Positions 52,997-61,275 of a stretch of DNA of 64,000 nucleotides are shown here, in pieces. The translations under genes were made by a program, and so were the position numbers. Source of the stretch: Aquiluna borgnonia (GTDB taxonomy: Bacteria > Actinomycetota > Actinomycetes > Actinomycetales > Microbacteriaceae); assembly GCF_013283855.1 (NCBI RefSeq), contig NZ_CP054056.1:248001-312000 (forward strand), written 5' to 3'. Below the pieces are notes generated by a model. The model saw nothing but the letters and a program-made list of their open reading frames with translations. It was not told the origin of the DNA and ran no database searches. Numbering within the stretch: position 1 is the first letter of the stretch; every line of letters starts with the position of its first letter.

Positions 52997-54109
52997 ATGA
53001 GCGTTGCGGTGGTTTTAGTTGCCGCCGGTAACGGCGAGCGTTTGGGCCTGGGGCTTCCCAAAGCCCTGGTGCAAATTGACGGCAAAACCATCCTCGAGCA
53101 TTCCCTAGAAGCTGTTTCTAGTTTTCAGCCCAATCAGCTGGTGGTCGTTGCCCACGAAGACCGAGTTCCGGAATTCCAGGAGCTGGTTCAAAACTCCTAC
53201 GCTGGGAAATTTAGCGTTGTCCCCGGCGGCAGCTCTCGCCAGGGTTCGGTGGCCAACGGTCTTCAGTTGGTTGACTCCGCGCTGGTACTGGTTCACGACG
53301 CTGCTCGCTGCTTTACTCCTGCAGAGGTTTTTCACGCGGTGCAAGCGGGTTTGGAAACCTCTCCCTGCGTAATTCCCGCGCTGGCGGTCACCGACACAAT
53401 CAAGCGGGTATCCGGGGATCAGGTGCTGGGCACAGAGGACCGAGACCAGCTAAGAGCTGCGCAAACTCCGCAGGGCTTCCACACCAACCTGCTAAAAGCG
53501 GCAATCGCTCAGAGCACTGAGGTTTTCACCGATGAGGCTGCACTGATGCAAAGTGCCGGACACTCCGTGAGCTTTGTGACGGGCTCCCCGCTGAGCAAGA
53601 AAATCACAACGATTGCCGATCTTGGAGAGCGCACCACCAACCAGCGCACCGGTATCGGTTCGGACGCCCACAAGTTTTCTGGGGATGGCACTCTGGTGCT
53701 TGGGTGCCTGAGCTGGGAGGGGCTTCCAAAGCTCGAGGGCCATTCAGACGGCGACTCCATCGCGCACGCGATGGTCGATGCCATGCTCTCGGCCGCGGGC
53801 CTTGGTGATATCGGAACGAACTTTGGTGTTGATCGCCCAGAGTATTCCGGTGCCAGCGGAGAGGTATTCCTTAGCGCCACCCTGGATCTAATCTCAGCCT
53901 CCGGCTACGAACTCGTAAACATCGCAGTTCAGGTGGTAGCGGACAGACCAAAGATTGGACCTCGGCGTCTTGAGCTTGAGCAAAGGCTATCGCGCATCGT
54001 AGGAGCCCCGGTTTCAATTGGTGCGACCACCACGGATGGCCTTGGTTTTCTCAGCGACTCTCGCGGCGTGGCTGCGGTTGCAACCGCGCTGCTTAGGGCG
54101 CGTGGCTAG
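52997..54109 (+). CDS. ispDF: Bifunctional IspD-IspF of the MEP isoprenoid pathway
   Basis: The product has 370 residues. IspD (about 1-210) has LVAAGNGERLGLGLPKALVQIDGKTILEHSL, VHDAARCF and AAQTPQGF. IspF (about 215-370) begins RTGIGSDAHKF with its zinc-binding Asp and His, GHSDGDSIAHAMVDAMLSAAGLGDIGTNFG, and KIGPRRLELEQRL. The first half makes CDP-methylerythritol and the second the cyclodiphosphate. Mycobacterium has two separate genes here (Rv3582c, Rv3581c). The start is 3 nt after carD. Confidence 0.95.
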   Translation: MSVAVVLVAAGNGERLGLGLPKALVQIDGKTILEHSLEAVSSFQPNQLVVVAHEDRVPEFQELVQNSYAGKFSVVPGGSSRQGSVANGLQLVDSALVLVHDAARCFTPAEVFHAVQAGLETSPCVIPALAVTDTIKRVSGDQVLGTEDRDQLRAAQTPQGFHTNLLKAAIAQSTEVFTDEAALMQSAGHSVSFVTGSPLSKKITTIADLGERTTNQRTGIGSDAHKFSGDGTLVLGCLSWEGLPKLEGHSDGDSIAHAMVDAMLSAAGLGDIGTNFGVDRPEYSGASGEVFLSATLDLISASGYELVNIAVQVVADRPKIGPRRLELEQRLSRIVGAPVSIGATTTDGLGFLSDSRGVAAVATALLRARG

Positions 54110-54112
54110 GCT
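54107..54112 (+). promoter_or_regulatory. -10 element overlapping the ispDF stop codon
   Basis: TAGGCT lies 6 nt (ttgacc) before the cysS ATG at 54119; its TAG is the ispDF stop codon. cysS has no Shine-Dalgarno sequence. Confidence 0.5.
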
Positions 54113-54118
54113 TTGACC

Positions 54119-55516
54119 ATGAAACTTTTTGATACCCGCACCCAGGCACTGGTTGAATTTCAGCCAATTCGGCCCGGGCAGGTTGGTATCTACGTTTGCG
54201 GCCCAACAGTCCAATCTGCTCCGCACATTGGACACCTTCGGTCCGCTCTGGTTTACGACCTGATGGCCAGTTGGCTCACTCACCTTGGAAACCACGTCAC
54301 CCTGGTTCGCAACGTAACTGACATTGACGACAAGGTTCTAGAAAAGGCCAAGGAGCAAAACAAAGAGTGGTTTGCGCTGGCCTACGAAAACGAGCTGGGT
54401 TTTTCCGCTGATTTTGCAAGGCTTGGAATCAATCCTCCGAGCGTTGAGCCCAGGGCCACCGGCCACATCACCCAGATGCTCGAACTGATCGATCTTCTTA
54501 TCCAGCGCGGCCACGCCTATCAGGCGCTGGATGGTTCGGCGAATGTCTACTTCGATACGGCCAGCTGGCCCCAGTACGGGGAACTAACGAACCAGGATCC
54601 AGCGGACATGGAAGGGGCAGAGGTAGCCGCCGATAAGAAGCGTGCGCAAGATTTTGCCCTTTGGAAAGCCGCCAAAGACTCTGAGCCAATCTCGGCAAGT
54701 TGGAATTCAAAGTATGGACGGGGCAGACCCGGCTGGCACATCGAGTGCTCTGCCATGGCGAGCTACTACCTGGGTGAGCAGTTTGACATCCACGGTGGCG
54801 GGTTAGATCTGAGATTCCCGCACCACGAAAATGAACTCGCTCAATCACAGGCGGCCGGTCACCACTTCGCCAACCACTGGGTCCACAACTCGCTGGTGAC
54901 CGTTGCGGGACAGAAGATGAGCAAGTCCCTGGGCAACTCAGTTTTCTCAGGGGACCTGTTTGCTTTGGCAAGCCCCCAGGTGGTGCGCTACTACCTGCTC
55001 TCCGCGCACTACCGCTCAGTGCTCGACTATCAGCCCAGCGTCCTGCAGGAGGCCGATGCAGCTCTTGGGAGAATTCTGGGCTTTGTTTCAAGAGCCGCTC
55101 GAGAACTCGCGCCAACGCAATTTGCTCAGGTCTCAGAACAAATTGAGCTTGATTCAGAATTCGCTGCTGCGATGAATGATGACCTAAACGTTCCTGCCGC
55201 ACTTGCAGTCCTGCACGAGCTGGTGCGCTCAGGCAATGCCGACCTGGATGAAAATCGAATTCGTGAAGCCAGCTCCAAGCGCGATCAGGCGCTAAAGATG
55301 CTGGAGATATTGGGCCTATCACCCAAGCAGTGGGGAAGCGAAGTGTCAGATGAGCACCGAGCCCTCGATGCACTTATTCAAAAACTTATCGAGCAGCGCA
55401 ACCTGGCCCGCGAGAGCAAAGACTGGGCCAGCGCCGATCGAATTAGGGACCAACTATCCCAGAGCGGCATTGAGCTCTCGGATTCACAAAATCAAACACA
55501 CTGGAGTCTGAGCTAA
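54119..55516 (+). CDS. cysS: Cysteinyl-tRNA synthetase
   Basis: The product has 465 residues. Class I signatures are intact: CGPTVQSAPHIGHLRSALVYD (HIGH) and KMSKSLGNSV (KMSKS). Zinc-ligand segments include the N-terminal Cys of CGPT, WHIECSAMA and HHENE. It charges tRNA-Cys. The ATG at 54119 gives the standard MKLFDTRT start; an upstream TTG in frame is possible but unneeded. Its end overlaps rlmB by one base. Confidence 0.96.
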   Translation: MKLFDTRTQALVEFQPIRPGQVGIYVCGPTVQSAPHIGHLRSALVYDLMASWLTHLGNHVTLVRNVTDIDDKVLEKAKEQNKEWFALAYENELGFSADFARLGINPPSVEPRATGHITQMLELIDLLIQRGHAYQALDGSANVYFDTASWPQYGELTNQDPADMEGAEVAADKKRAQDFALWKAAKDSEPISASWNSKYGRGRPGWHIECSAMASYYLGEQFDIHGGGLDLRFPHHENELAQSQAAGHHFANHWVHNSLVTVAGQKMSKSLGNSVFSGDLFALASPQVVRYYLLSAHYRSVLDYQPSVLQEADAALGRILGFVSRAARELAPTQFAQVSEQIELDSEFAAAMNDDLNVPAALAVLHELVRSGNADLDENRIREASSKRDQALKMLEILGLSPKQWGSEVSDEHRALDALIQKLIEQRNLARESKDWASADRIRDQLSQSGIELSDSQNQTHWSLS

Positions 55517-56502
55517 TGGCAAAACTGGGAAGGCCCGGCGCGGCCAAAGGTAAAAAGGGTGCAACCAAGGGTACCGGCGGCCACGGCCGCCAGGCTCTAG
55601 AGGGCAAGGGCCCAACTCCCAAGGCTGAGGACCGCCCCTACCACAAGGCATTCAAGGCCAAGCAGGCGGCTGCCAAGGGTGTAAAGCCTGCCGCAAGTGC
55701 CAGGACATCCAAGAAGGGCGAGTTCGTCTCAGGACGCTCAGGGATGGGCGCCAGGGCAATTTCTGGTGAGGTGCTCTCCGGCAGAAACTCTGTTGCCGAG
55801 GCGCTCAAGGCCAAGATTCCCGCAACCGCTCTGTTCATCGCCCAGCGCATCGAAATGGACGACCGAGTCAAGGAATCAATCGCCATCGCCAACGGCCGTG
55901 GCATTCCTCTCTCTGAGGTCACCCGCGCTGAAATCGACCGAATGACCGGTGGCGACAGCGTGCACCAGGGCATTGCCCTTCAGGTTCCCCCTTACAACTA
56001 CAAGCACCCAACCGAACTGCTCGATAGAGCACTTTCGACCGGAGAGCTACCGCTGCTTGTTGCCCTTGACGGCATTACCGATCCGAGGAATCTGGGTGCA
56101 ATTATCCGATCGATTGCGGCCTTCGGCGGTCACGGTGTGGTCTTGCCTCAGCGCAGAAGCGTTGGCGTTACGGCAGCTGCTTGGAAGACCAGCGCCGGAG
56201 CGGCAGCCCGAATCCCGGTGGCTCTAGCCTCAAACCTGAACCAGACCATCAAGGAATATAAGCAGCGCGGAGTTTTTGTGGTTGGGCTGGATGGTGATGG
56301 AGATGTTTCGCTGCCGAACTTCACCCTTGCTGACAAGCCCCTGTTGGTCATTGTTGGATCTGAAGGTAAGGGACTTTCTCGCCTGGTTACTGAGAACTGC
56401 GACCAAATAATTTCGATTCCGATTTCAAAGGCCACTGAGTCTCTGAATGCTGGCATCGCAGCATCGGTTGCGCTCTACCAGATTTCGAGCCAACGCTCCT
56501 AA
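55516..56502 (+). CDS. rlmB: SpoU-family 23S rRNA (guanosine-2'-O-)-methyltransferase (RlmB/TrmH)
   Basis: The product has 328 residues. A Lys/Gly/Ala-rich basic extension (about 1-80) is probably disordered and RNA-binding. A substrate-binding domain (SGRNSVAEALKAK) and the SPOUT catalytic domain follow with motif 1 NLGAIIRSIAAFG, motif 2 IVGSEGKGLSRL and motif 3 SLNAGIAASVALYQ. It methylates a ribose 2'-O in 23S rRNA. The cysS-rlmB order is as in Rv3580c-Rv3579c. The 3' end overlaps the convergent DUF4032 gene by 4 nt. Confidence 0.93.
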   Translation: MAKLGRPGAAKGKKGATKGTGGHGRQALEGKGPTPKAEDRPYHKAFKAKQAAAKGVKPAASARTSKKGEFVSGRSGMGARAISGEVLSGRNSVAEALKAKIPATALFIAQRIEMDDRVKESIAIANGRGIPLSEVTRAEIDRMTGGDSVHQGIALQVPPYNYKHPTELLDRALSTGELPLLVALDGITDPRNLGAIIRSIAAFGGHGVVLPQRRSVGVTAAAWKTSAGAAARIPVALASNLNQTIKEYKQRGVFVVGLDGDGDVSLPNFTLADKPLLVIVGSEGKGLSRLVTENCDQIISIPISKATESLNAGIAASVALYQISSQRS

Positions 56503-57809
56503 ACCCTGTCTCTCCAGTCCGAAGAATCGTCGTCGTCTTCGACCACGATTAGCCCGGAGGGGACAGCCTCAGCCAACGTGATGCTCTCGGTGGTGGTGGC
56601 GATCAGCGCCTCCTCGTCGCGACGCTTGGAGAGAATCTCGGCGACGTAGGAGCGAACAGCATCTATCAGCGGGACGTCGCTACCTTTTTTCTCAGACATG
56701 TACCAGCGGTGCTCCAGCACCTCGTGGAAAATCTCTGCGGGCTCAAGACGTCCGGTGAACTCAGCAGGAATGGCTCCAACTACCGGCTCATAAACTTCAC
56801 TGAGCCACTGGTGAGCGAGCACTTCCTCATCAATGCCTGGGCGCTGATTCGCAAGGCGGTACTCGTCAATGTCGTTCAGCAGTCGCCTTGCCTGGTTCTC
56901 CTCGACGTCCAACCCGGTCAACAGCAGCAGTCTTCTGGCGTGGTGTCCGGCATCGACCACCTTGGGCTGAATCTTTACGGTGTGTAGATCCTGATCCTGG
57001 CTCATGCTGAGCTCTTCAATGTCAAAGCCGAGCTCGTTCAGTCGCTGCACCCTCCTGGAGATTCTCCAGCGTTCGGAATCCGCAAATGTTTCAATAGCGG
57101 TCAGCTCTTTCCAGAGCTCATGATATTTATCCACGATGCGCTGGCTAATTTCTCTCGGGTCCAGTTCGCTCGCGGCTTTTCCTGAGGCAACCAGATCCAT
57201 CAGCTCACCCGCGATATTCACCCTGGCAATTTCAAGGTCATTCTCGCGCTGTCCATTGGAGAGTCTTGAATCGTAGAGCTGGCCAGTTTCGGCATCCACC
57301 AGATAGGCGGCAAATTTTCCGGCATCGCGCCTAAATAGCGTGTTGGAGAGCGAAACATCCCCCCAGAAAAAACCCACCAGGTGGAGGCGAACCAGCAGTA
57401 GCGCCAGGGCATCCACCAAACGCTTAGCGGTCTGCTCCCTAAGTCCCTGCGACCACATCGCTCGATAGGGAAGCGAGAACTTGAGGTGGCGGGTGATTAG
57501 AACGGCAGGAAGCTCCTCACCATTTTCATCGGCACGGTTGTTGATGATTGCAAACGGTTCAACGCAGGGGATTGAAAGCTTCTCCAGGCGGCGCAGCATT
57601 TCATACTCGCGCTTGGCTAGATCAAAAAGCGTCTCTTTGATGGCTATGACGTGATCGCCGAGGTGCGCAAAGCGCACTGTGTGACGGGAGAGCCCCTTGG
57701 GCAGCGAAGCGATGTTCTCCTTCGGCCAATTCTCCAATGGCAAATGCCACGGCAGATCCAGCAGTGCTGGTTCTGCCGTGGCAGCCGTGATGTTCAGTTG
57801 CGAGGGCAT
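56499..57809 (-). CDS. DUF4032 protein with kinase-like fold
   Basis: The product has 436 residues. VIAIKETLFDLAKREYEMLRRLEKLSIPCVEPF resembles the Lys-containing N-lobe of small-molecule kinases, and LVRLHLVGFFWGDVSLSNTLFRRDAGKFAAYLVDAETGQLYD gives a catalytic-loop-like H-x-x-G-x-x-W-G-D-x-S-x-x-N and a DAE in place of DFG. This is the DUF4032 family (often annotated as lipopolysaccharide-kinase-like), function unknown. It starts 6 nt after the msmK stop codon and is probably cotranscribed. Confidence 0.85.
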   Translation of the reverse strand: MPSQLNITAATAEPALLDLPWHLPLENWPKENIASLPKGLSRHTVRFAHLGDHVIAIKETLFDLAKREYEMLRRLEKLSIPCVEPFAIINNRADENGEELPAVLITRHLKFSLPYRAMWSQGLREQTAKRLVDALALLLVRLHLVGFFWGDVSLSNTLFRRDAGKFAAYLVDAETGQLYDSRLSNGQRENDLEIARVNIAGELMDLVASGKAASELDPREISQRIVDKYHELWKELTAIETFADSERWRISRRVQRLNELGFDIEELSMSQDQDLHTVKIQPKVVDAGHHARRLLLLTGLDVEENQARRLLNDIDEYRLANQRPGIDEEVLAHQWLSEVYEPVVGAIPAEFTGRLEPAEIFHEVLEHRWYMSEKKGSDVPLIDAVRSYVAEILSKRRDEEALIATTTESITLAEAVPSGLIVVEDDDDSSDWRDRV

Positions 57810-57815
57810 GAGGCC

Positions 57816-58889
57816 TTAGTTCAGGCGCTCGCCGCTCTCTGCGTCGAAGACGTGAACCGATGCGGCATCTGCCTGCAGGTGGATCTTGTCTCCGGCGCGT
57901 GGGTGGTCAATTGGGTCAACGCGAACTACCACGTTGTGCTCAGTGCCGTCTAGCGCGGCGCGTCCGTATAGGTAGCCGTCTGAACCGAGCTCTTCCACTA
58001 CGTCTACGTCAACCTCTAGGCCGTGAGCGGCTGGGCTTAGCTTCTCTGGGCGAATACCCACAGTTACTCGGTTTGAAGATGCTTTGGCCAGAATCTCGCG
58101 TGAGATTGGAAGCACGGCGTCACCGAACTGCACACCACCGTCAATGATTGGTAGCTGAACCAGGTTCATCGCTGGGGAGCCGATGAAGCCGGCCACGAAG
58201 ACGTTTGCTGGGCGATCGTAGAGGTTACGAGGGGTGTCCACCTGCTGCAGCAGACCGTCCTTCAAAACTGCTACGCGGTCACCCATGGTCATAGCTTCAA
58301 CCTGGTCGTGGGTCACGTAAACGGTGGTTACCCCTAGGCGACGCTGGAGCGAAGCAATCTGGGTGCGGGTCTGAACACGGAGCTTGGCATCGAGGTTGGA
58401 AAGCGGCTCATCCATCAGGAACACCTGAGGCTTGCGAACAATTGCGCGGCCCATGGCGACGCGCTGGCGCTGACCACCGGAGAGTGCCTTTGGCTTGCGG
58501 TTGAGGTAAGGCTCGAGGTCCAGCAGCTTGGCTGCCTCAAGAACGCGCTCGGCGCGCTCTTCCTTCGAAACGCCGGCAATCTTCAGGGCAAAGCCCATGT
58601 TCTCTGCAACGGTCATGTGTGGGTAGAGAGCGTAGTTCTGGAACACCATTGCGATGTCGCGATCCTTTGGAGGAACATCTGTAACCTCGCGGTCTCCAAT
58701 GAAAATGCCACCCTCGTTTACTTCTTCAAGACCTGCGAGCATGCGCAGGGAGGTGGACTTTCCGCAACCCGAGGGGCCAACCAGGACCAGGAACTCGCCA
58801 TCCTGAATTTCCAGATTCAGCTTGTCTACAGCTGGCTTGGTTCCGCCGGGGTAAAGGCGGGTTGCATTACGAAATGACACTGATGCCAT
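57816..58889 (-). CDS. msmK: Sugar ABC transporter ATPase (MsmK/UgpC type), no adjacent permease
   Basis: The product has 357 residues from the ATG at 58889, with AAGGAG before it. Walker A GPSGCGKSTSLRMLAG, signature LSGGQRQRVAMGRAI, Walker B VFLMDEPLSNLDAKLR and VTHDQVEAMTMGDRVAVL are intact; the C-terminal ~130 residues form the MOBP/TOBE regulatory domain of MalK-like ATPases. Such proteins energise one or several sugar or glycerol-phosphate importers in trans, as in Streptomyces MsiK. No sugar permease or binding protein is in the window. Confidence 0.92.
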   Translation of the reverse strand: MASVSFRNATRLYPGGTKPAVDKLNLEIQDGEFLVLVGPSGCGKSTSLRMLAGLEEVNEGGIFIGDREVTDVPPKDRDIAMVFQNYALYPHMTVAENMGFALKIAGVSKEERAERVLEAAKLLDLEPYLNRKPKALSGGQRQRVAMGRAIVRKPQVFLMDEPLSNLDAKLRVQTRTQIASLQRRLGVTTVYVTHDQVEAMTMGDRVAVLKDGLLQQVDTPRNLYDRPANVFVAGFIGSPAMNLVQLPIIDGGVQFGDAVLPISREILAKASSNRVTVGIRPEKLSPAAHGLEVDVDVVEELGSDGYLYGRAALDGTEHNVVVRVDPIDHPRAGDKIHLQADAASVHVFDAESGERLN

Positions 58890-58903
58890 GATTTTCTCCT
58901 TCA

Positions 58904-58921
58904 CCGGCAGGTACGTGCCGG
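58904..58921. repeat. Inverted repeat CCGGCA-N6-TGCCGG upstream of msmK
   Basis: Perfect 6-bp arms with a 6-nt spacer, 15 nt upstream of the msmK start and overlapping nothing coding. It could be a repressor operator or a leader hairpin next to the ribosome-binding site. Confidence 0.45.
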
Positions 58922-58983
58922 ACGATCCGTTGTGAGGGTGAACGCTCTGGTTTGGGCGAACTTTATAAGTATGGCACCTGGGT

Positions 58984-58989
58984 TACAAT
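58984..58989 (+). promoter_or_regulatory. Probable -10 of the DsbA-like gene promoter
   Basis: TACAAT 45 nt before the ATG at 59035, with TTTATA 16 nt upstream as a weak -35. The intergenic region also holds divergent -10-like sequences for msmK. Confidence 0.35.
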
Positions 58990-59034
58990 TGCCGAGCTTC
59001 GTAATCAAGCTGATACCGAAACTAGGCAGGAAAA

Positions 59035-59886
59035 ATGACCTCTCCAAACAAGCCAACCCGTTCCGAGCAGCGCGATGCTGCTAGAGCTAAGGCCAAGGCC
59101 CTTCGCGAGGAGAACCAGAAGAAGGCCAAGCGCTCAAAGCTGATCCTTCAGGTTTCGGTTGTGCTAGTCGCGCTAGGAATTGTCGGCGGAGTCGCCGCAT
59201 TGATTGCGATTGAGAATGCCAACCAGGTGGCGGCCCCGGTGGTTGACGAAGTTCCTGCCAACCTCACCGCAATGGGTGGCGTAAAGATGGGCATTGGCCT
59301 GCAAGCCTTCACCGATGAGAAGACTCCAACCGCTGAGGCGGGTGCCGAGGAAATTCCTGCTATCACCGTTTACGTCGACTACCAGTGCCCAATCTGCCAG
59401 GCTTTTGACCTACCAAACTCCGCTCAGGTTCGCTCCTGGGTTGACACCGGAGCGGCAACTCTTGAAATTCGCCCGATCTCGTTCCTCGATCGCGCCTCGC
59501 TCAATGAGTACTCCTCAAGGGCTGCGAACGCAGCCATGTGTGTTGCAAACTTTGAACCTGACAGCTACTTCGACCTGCACGAAATTTTGATGATCAACCA
59601 GCCTCAGGAGGGCACCGAGGGTCCAGATGACGACGCACTGTTCAAGGCTGCCGATGAGGCAGGTGCTGGAACCGAAGAGGTGAAGGGCTGCATCCAGGCC
59701 AAGAGCTTCGGTGACTACATCGAACAGCACACTCAGAAGGTCCTCAGTGAGCCACAGGAGGGGATCTCCGTGACGGGCACCCCGACCATCTTGGTCAACG
59801 GAGTCCAGTACACCTGGGCAACCGGAGAAGAGCTGGTCTCAGCTGAGCGCTTTGCTCAGTTTGTCCAGTCCGCAATGGCTGAGTAG
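59035..59886 (+). CDS. Membrane-anchored DsbA-family thioredoxin-fold protein
   Basis: The product has 283 residues. A charged cytoplasmic N-terminus rich in Arg/Lys/Ala precedes one transmembrane helix (about 36-58) and an extracytoplasmic thioredoxin fold with active site CPIC (Cys118/Cys121) in TVYVDYQCPICQAF, and cis-Pro region GTPTILVNG. It fits actinobacterial DsbA-like oxidoreductases acting on exported proteins. AGGCAGGAAAA precedes the ATG. No partner VKOR gene is adjacent. Confidence 0.9.
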   Translation: MTSPNKPTRSEQRDAARAKAKALREENQKKAKRSKLILQVSVVLVALGIVGGVAALIAIENANQVAAPVVDEVPANLTAMGGVKMGIGLQAFTDEKTPTAEAGAEEIPAITVYVDYQCPICQAFDLPNSAQVRSWVDTGAATLEIRPISFLDRASLNEYSSRAANAAMCVANFEPDSYFDLHEILMINQPQEGTEGPDDDALFKAADEAGAGTEEVKGCIQAKSFGDYIEQHTQKVLSEPQEGISVTGTPTILVNGVQYTWATGEELVSAERFAQFVQSAMAE

Positions 59887-60387
59887 TTAGGGTTTTGGGC
59901 TGATAATCGAAAGACTCAGCCCGGTCTCAATCTCAGTCTGATTTCCAAGGTTGTCTGCGAGCTTGGCCACCCAGTCGCATTCGAGCGGTTGCGTTCCTTT
60001 GGGAAGCCGTCCAATTCCCTCGAATTGAACTTCGGTTTTGGTGCCATCCCAGCGGCCCAGCCAATCGGGTGAACTGCTGATCTTGCCAAAGCCAACCTTG
60101 TATTTATTTGCACCTGAGGTCACTAGCACTAGCACGAACTCATCACCGGTTTTTGAGGTGCAGTAAAACTCGGCTTTTGAAACACTTCTTGCATCGGTGA
60201 TCTTGCCGGAGTACTCAAATGTTTCCAAGCCAGCTGCTGGGTCCAGGATTTCGGTGGAAACCACGAAACTCTCGAGGGCTGGTGCCGTGCGATCGGTGGC
60301 GTAAATCAGGTAGCCGATGTAAACAACCAGGAACAGCGAGGAGTAGGTGAGAAATGTCCGAAACCATTGCCTTTGAAATAACCGCAC
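59887..60387 (-). CDS. Conserved single-pass exported protein of unknown function
   Basis: The product has 166 residues with one N-terminal helix (about 10-28, FLTYSSLFLVVYIGYLIYA) and a beta-rich extracytoplasmic domain with a Cys pair about 70 residues apart (FYCTSK and LECDW), possibly a disulfide. No family recognised. The convergent DsbA-like gene ends 1 nt away, which fits a disulfide-bearing neighbour but proves nothing. GTG start, 6 nt after TAGCCT. Confidence 0.6.
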   Translation of the reverse strand: MRLFQRQWFRTFLTYSSLFLVVYIGYLIYATDRTAPALESFVVSTEILDPAAGLETFEYSGKITDARSVSKAEFYCTSKTGDEFVLVLVTSGANKYKVGFGKISSSPDWLGRWDGTKTEVQFEGIGRLPKGTQPLECDWVAKLADNLGNQTEIETGLSLSIISPKP

Positions 60388-60393
60388 GTTTCT

Positions 60394-60399
60394 AGGCTA
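60394..60399 (-). promoter_or_regulatory. -10 element of a probable leaderless promoter for the 166-residue protein
   Basis: TAGCCT on the minus strand, 6 nt (agaaac) before the GTG at 60387; the same hexamer and spacing as the galE promoter. Confidence 0.5.
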
Positions 60400-60435
60400 A
60401 TGCAGTTGATTCGGTAGGCTTTACGCGAAACAAAT

Positions 60436-60508
60436 GCCGACCTGGCGCAATTGGTAGCGCACCGCACTTGTAATGCGGGGGTTACGGGTTCGAGTCCCGT
60501 GGTCGGCT
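60436..60508 (+). tRNA. tRNA-Thr (anticodon TGT)
   Basis: A 73-nt cloverleaf: acceptor GCCGACC/GGTCGGC, D stem GCGC/GCGC, anticodon stem CCGCA/TGCGG with loop CTTGTAA, T arm ACGGG-TTCGAGT-CCCGT, discriminator T. CCA is not encoded. The DUF1761 gene starts 30 nt downstream with no clear terminator between. Confidence 0.95.
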
Positions 60509-60537
60509 CTGGGGGATACCTAACTCAAAGGAAATCC

Positions 60538-60954
60538 ATGGAAATCAATTGGCTGTCGGTGGTCATTGCAGCGATTGCTGGCGGAATGATCGGAGCCATT
60601 TGGTTTGGCCCCAAAACCTTCTTCCCGATCTGGTGGAAGCTGATGGGCAAGACCCCCGGGGACAACCCGGGCACTGAGTCCATGGGAATGGTTTTTGGTT
60701 TGACCTTTGCTGGTGCCTTTGTGCAGGCATTGGTTATGGCCGTAGCCGTATCGCTTGCCGAGACTGCGACCGGTGGTCTTGATTGGTATGAGGGCCTCGC
60801 ATTTGGTGCACTACTGGGCGTTGGTTTCTCAGCGGCAACCTCAATCGGTCACAAGCTCTTTGGCGGTTTTGGCCTGAAGGTTTGGATTCTCGAGGTTGGT
60901 CAAGACATCGTGTCACTAGCAGCGATGGGTGCCATCATCGCGAGTTTTATCTAG
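60538..60954 (+). CDS. DUF1761 family membrane protein
   Basis: The product has 138 residues with four hydrophobic helices. The motif GMIGAIWFGPKTFFPIWWKLMG (FGPLF..W near the N-terminus) is typical of DUF1761, function unknown. AAAGGAAATCC precedes the ATG at 60538; a longer frame would begin inside tRNA-Thr and is rejected. Its stop overlaps the DUF805 stop by 4 nt. Confidence 0.85.
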   Translation: MEINWLSVVIAAIAGGMIGAIWFGPKTFFPIWWKLMGKTPGDNPGTESMGMVFGLTFAGAFVQALVMAVAVSLAETATGGLDWYEGLAFGALLGVGFSAATSIGHKLFGGFGLKVWILEVGQDIVSLAAMGAIIASFI

Positions 60955-61253
60955 TCTTTGCTTGGCTCTGCCAACTGAACAATCAGGATGATCCAGCCCA
61001 CGATCGGTAGCAGCAGCCACCACAGGCTGTGAGGGGAACGCCGCACATCCCGCAGCCTTCTGATGGTTGAGGTTAGCCAGGGGAGCAGCGTGACAATGCT
61101 GAAAACTCTCGCAACATCGTCAGAAATAACGCTAAGTGCGGCCTGGGCGATGAACAGTGCCAGGATGAAGTACCAGTAGTCCGCGCGAGTAGTTCTGCCG
61201 GCAAAACTTGCATAGTTTCTGAAGGCTAGTTTTGTTGCTTCCCATAGTTCCAT
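60951..61253 (-). CDS. DUF805 family small membrane protein
   Basis: The product has 100 residues. The family features are F..YASFAGRTTRADYWYFILA near the N-terminus, RRLRDVRRSPHSLWWLLLPIVGWIILIV and three helices. Function unknown. The ATG has no Shine-Dalgarno sequence and follows TAGAGT by 6 nt, suggesting a leaderless mRNA. Divergent from aspA with a 22-40 nt gap. Confidence 0.88.
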   Translation of the reverse strand: MELWEATKLAFRNYASFAGRTTRADYWYFILALFIAQAALSVISDDVARVFSIVTLLPWLTSTIRRLRDVRRSPHSLWWLLLPIVGWIILIVQLAEPSKD

Positions 61254-61259
61254 GCCGCC

Positions 61260-61265
61260 ACTCTA
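61260..61265 (-). promoter_or_regulatory. -10 element of a probable leaderless DUF805 gene promoter
   Basis: TAGAGT on the minus strand, 6 nt (ggcggc) before the ATG at 61253. Confidence 0.5.
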
Positions 61266-61275
61266 GCGCTCAAAA

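Noticed and set aside
60451-60537. Longer DUF1761 protein starting inside tRNA-Thr
   Set aside because: The added residues are the tRNA read in one frame. The ATG at 60538 has a good Shine-Dalgarno sequence.
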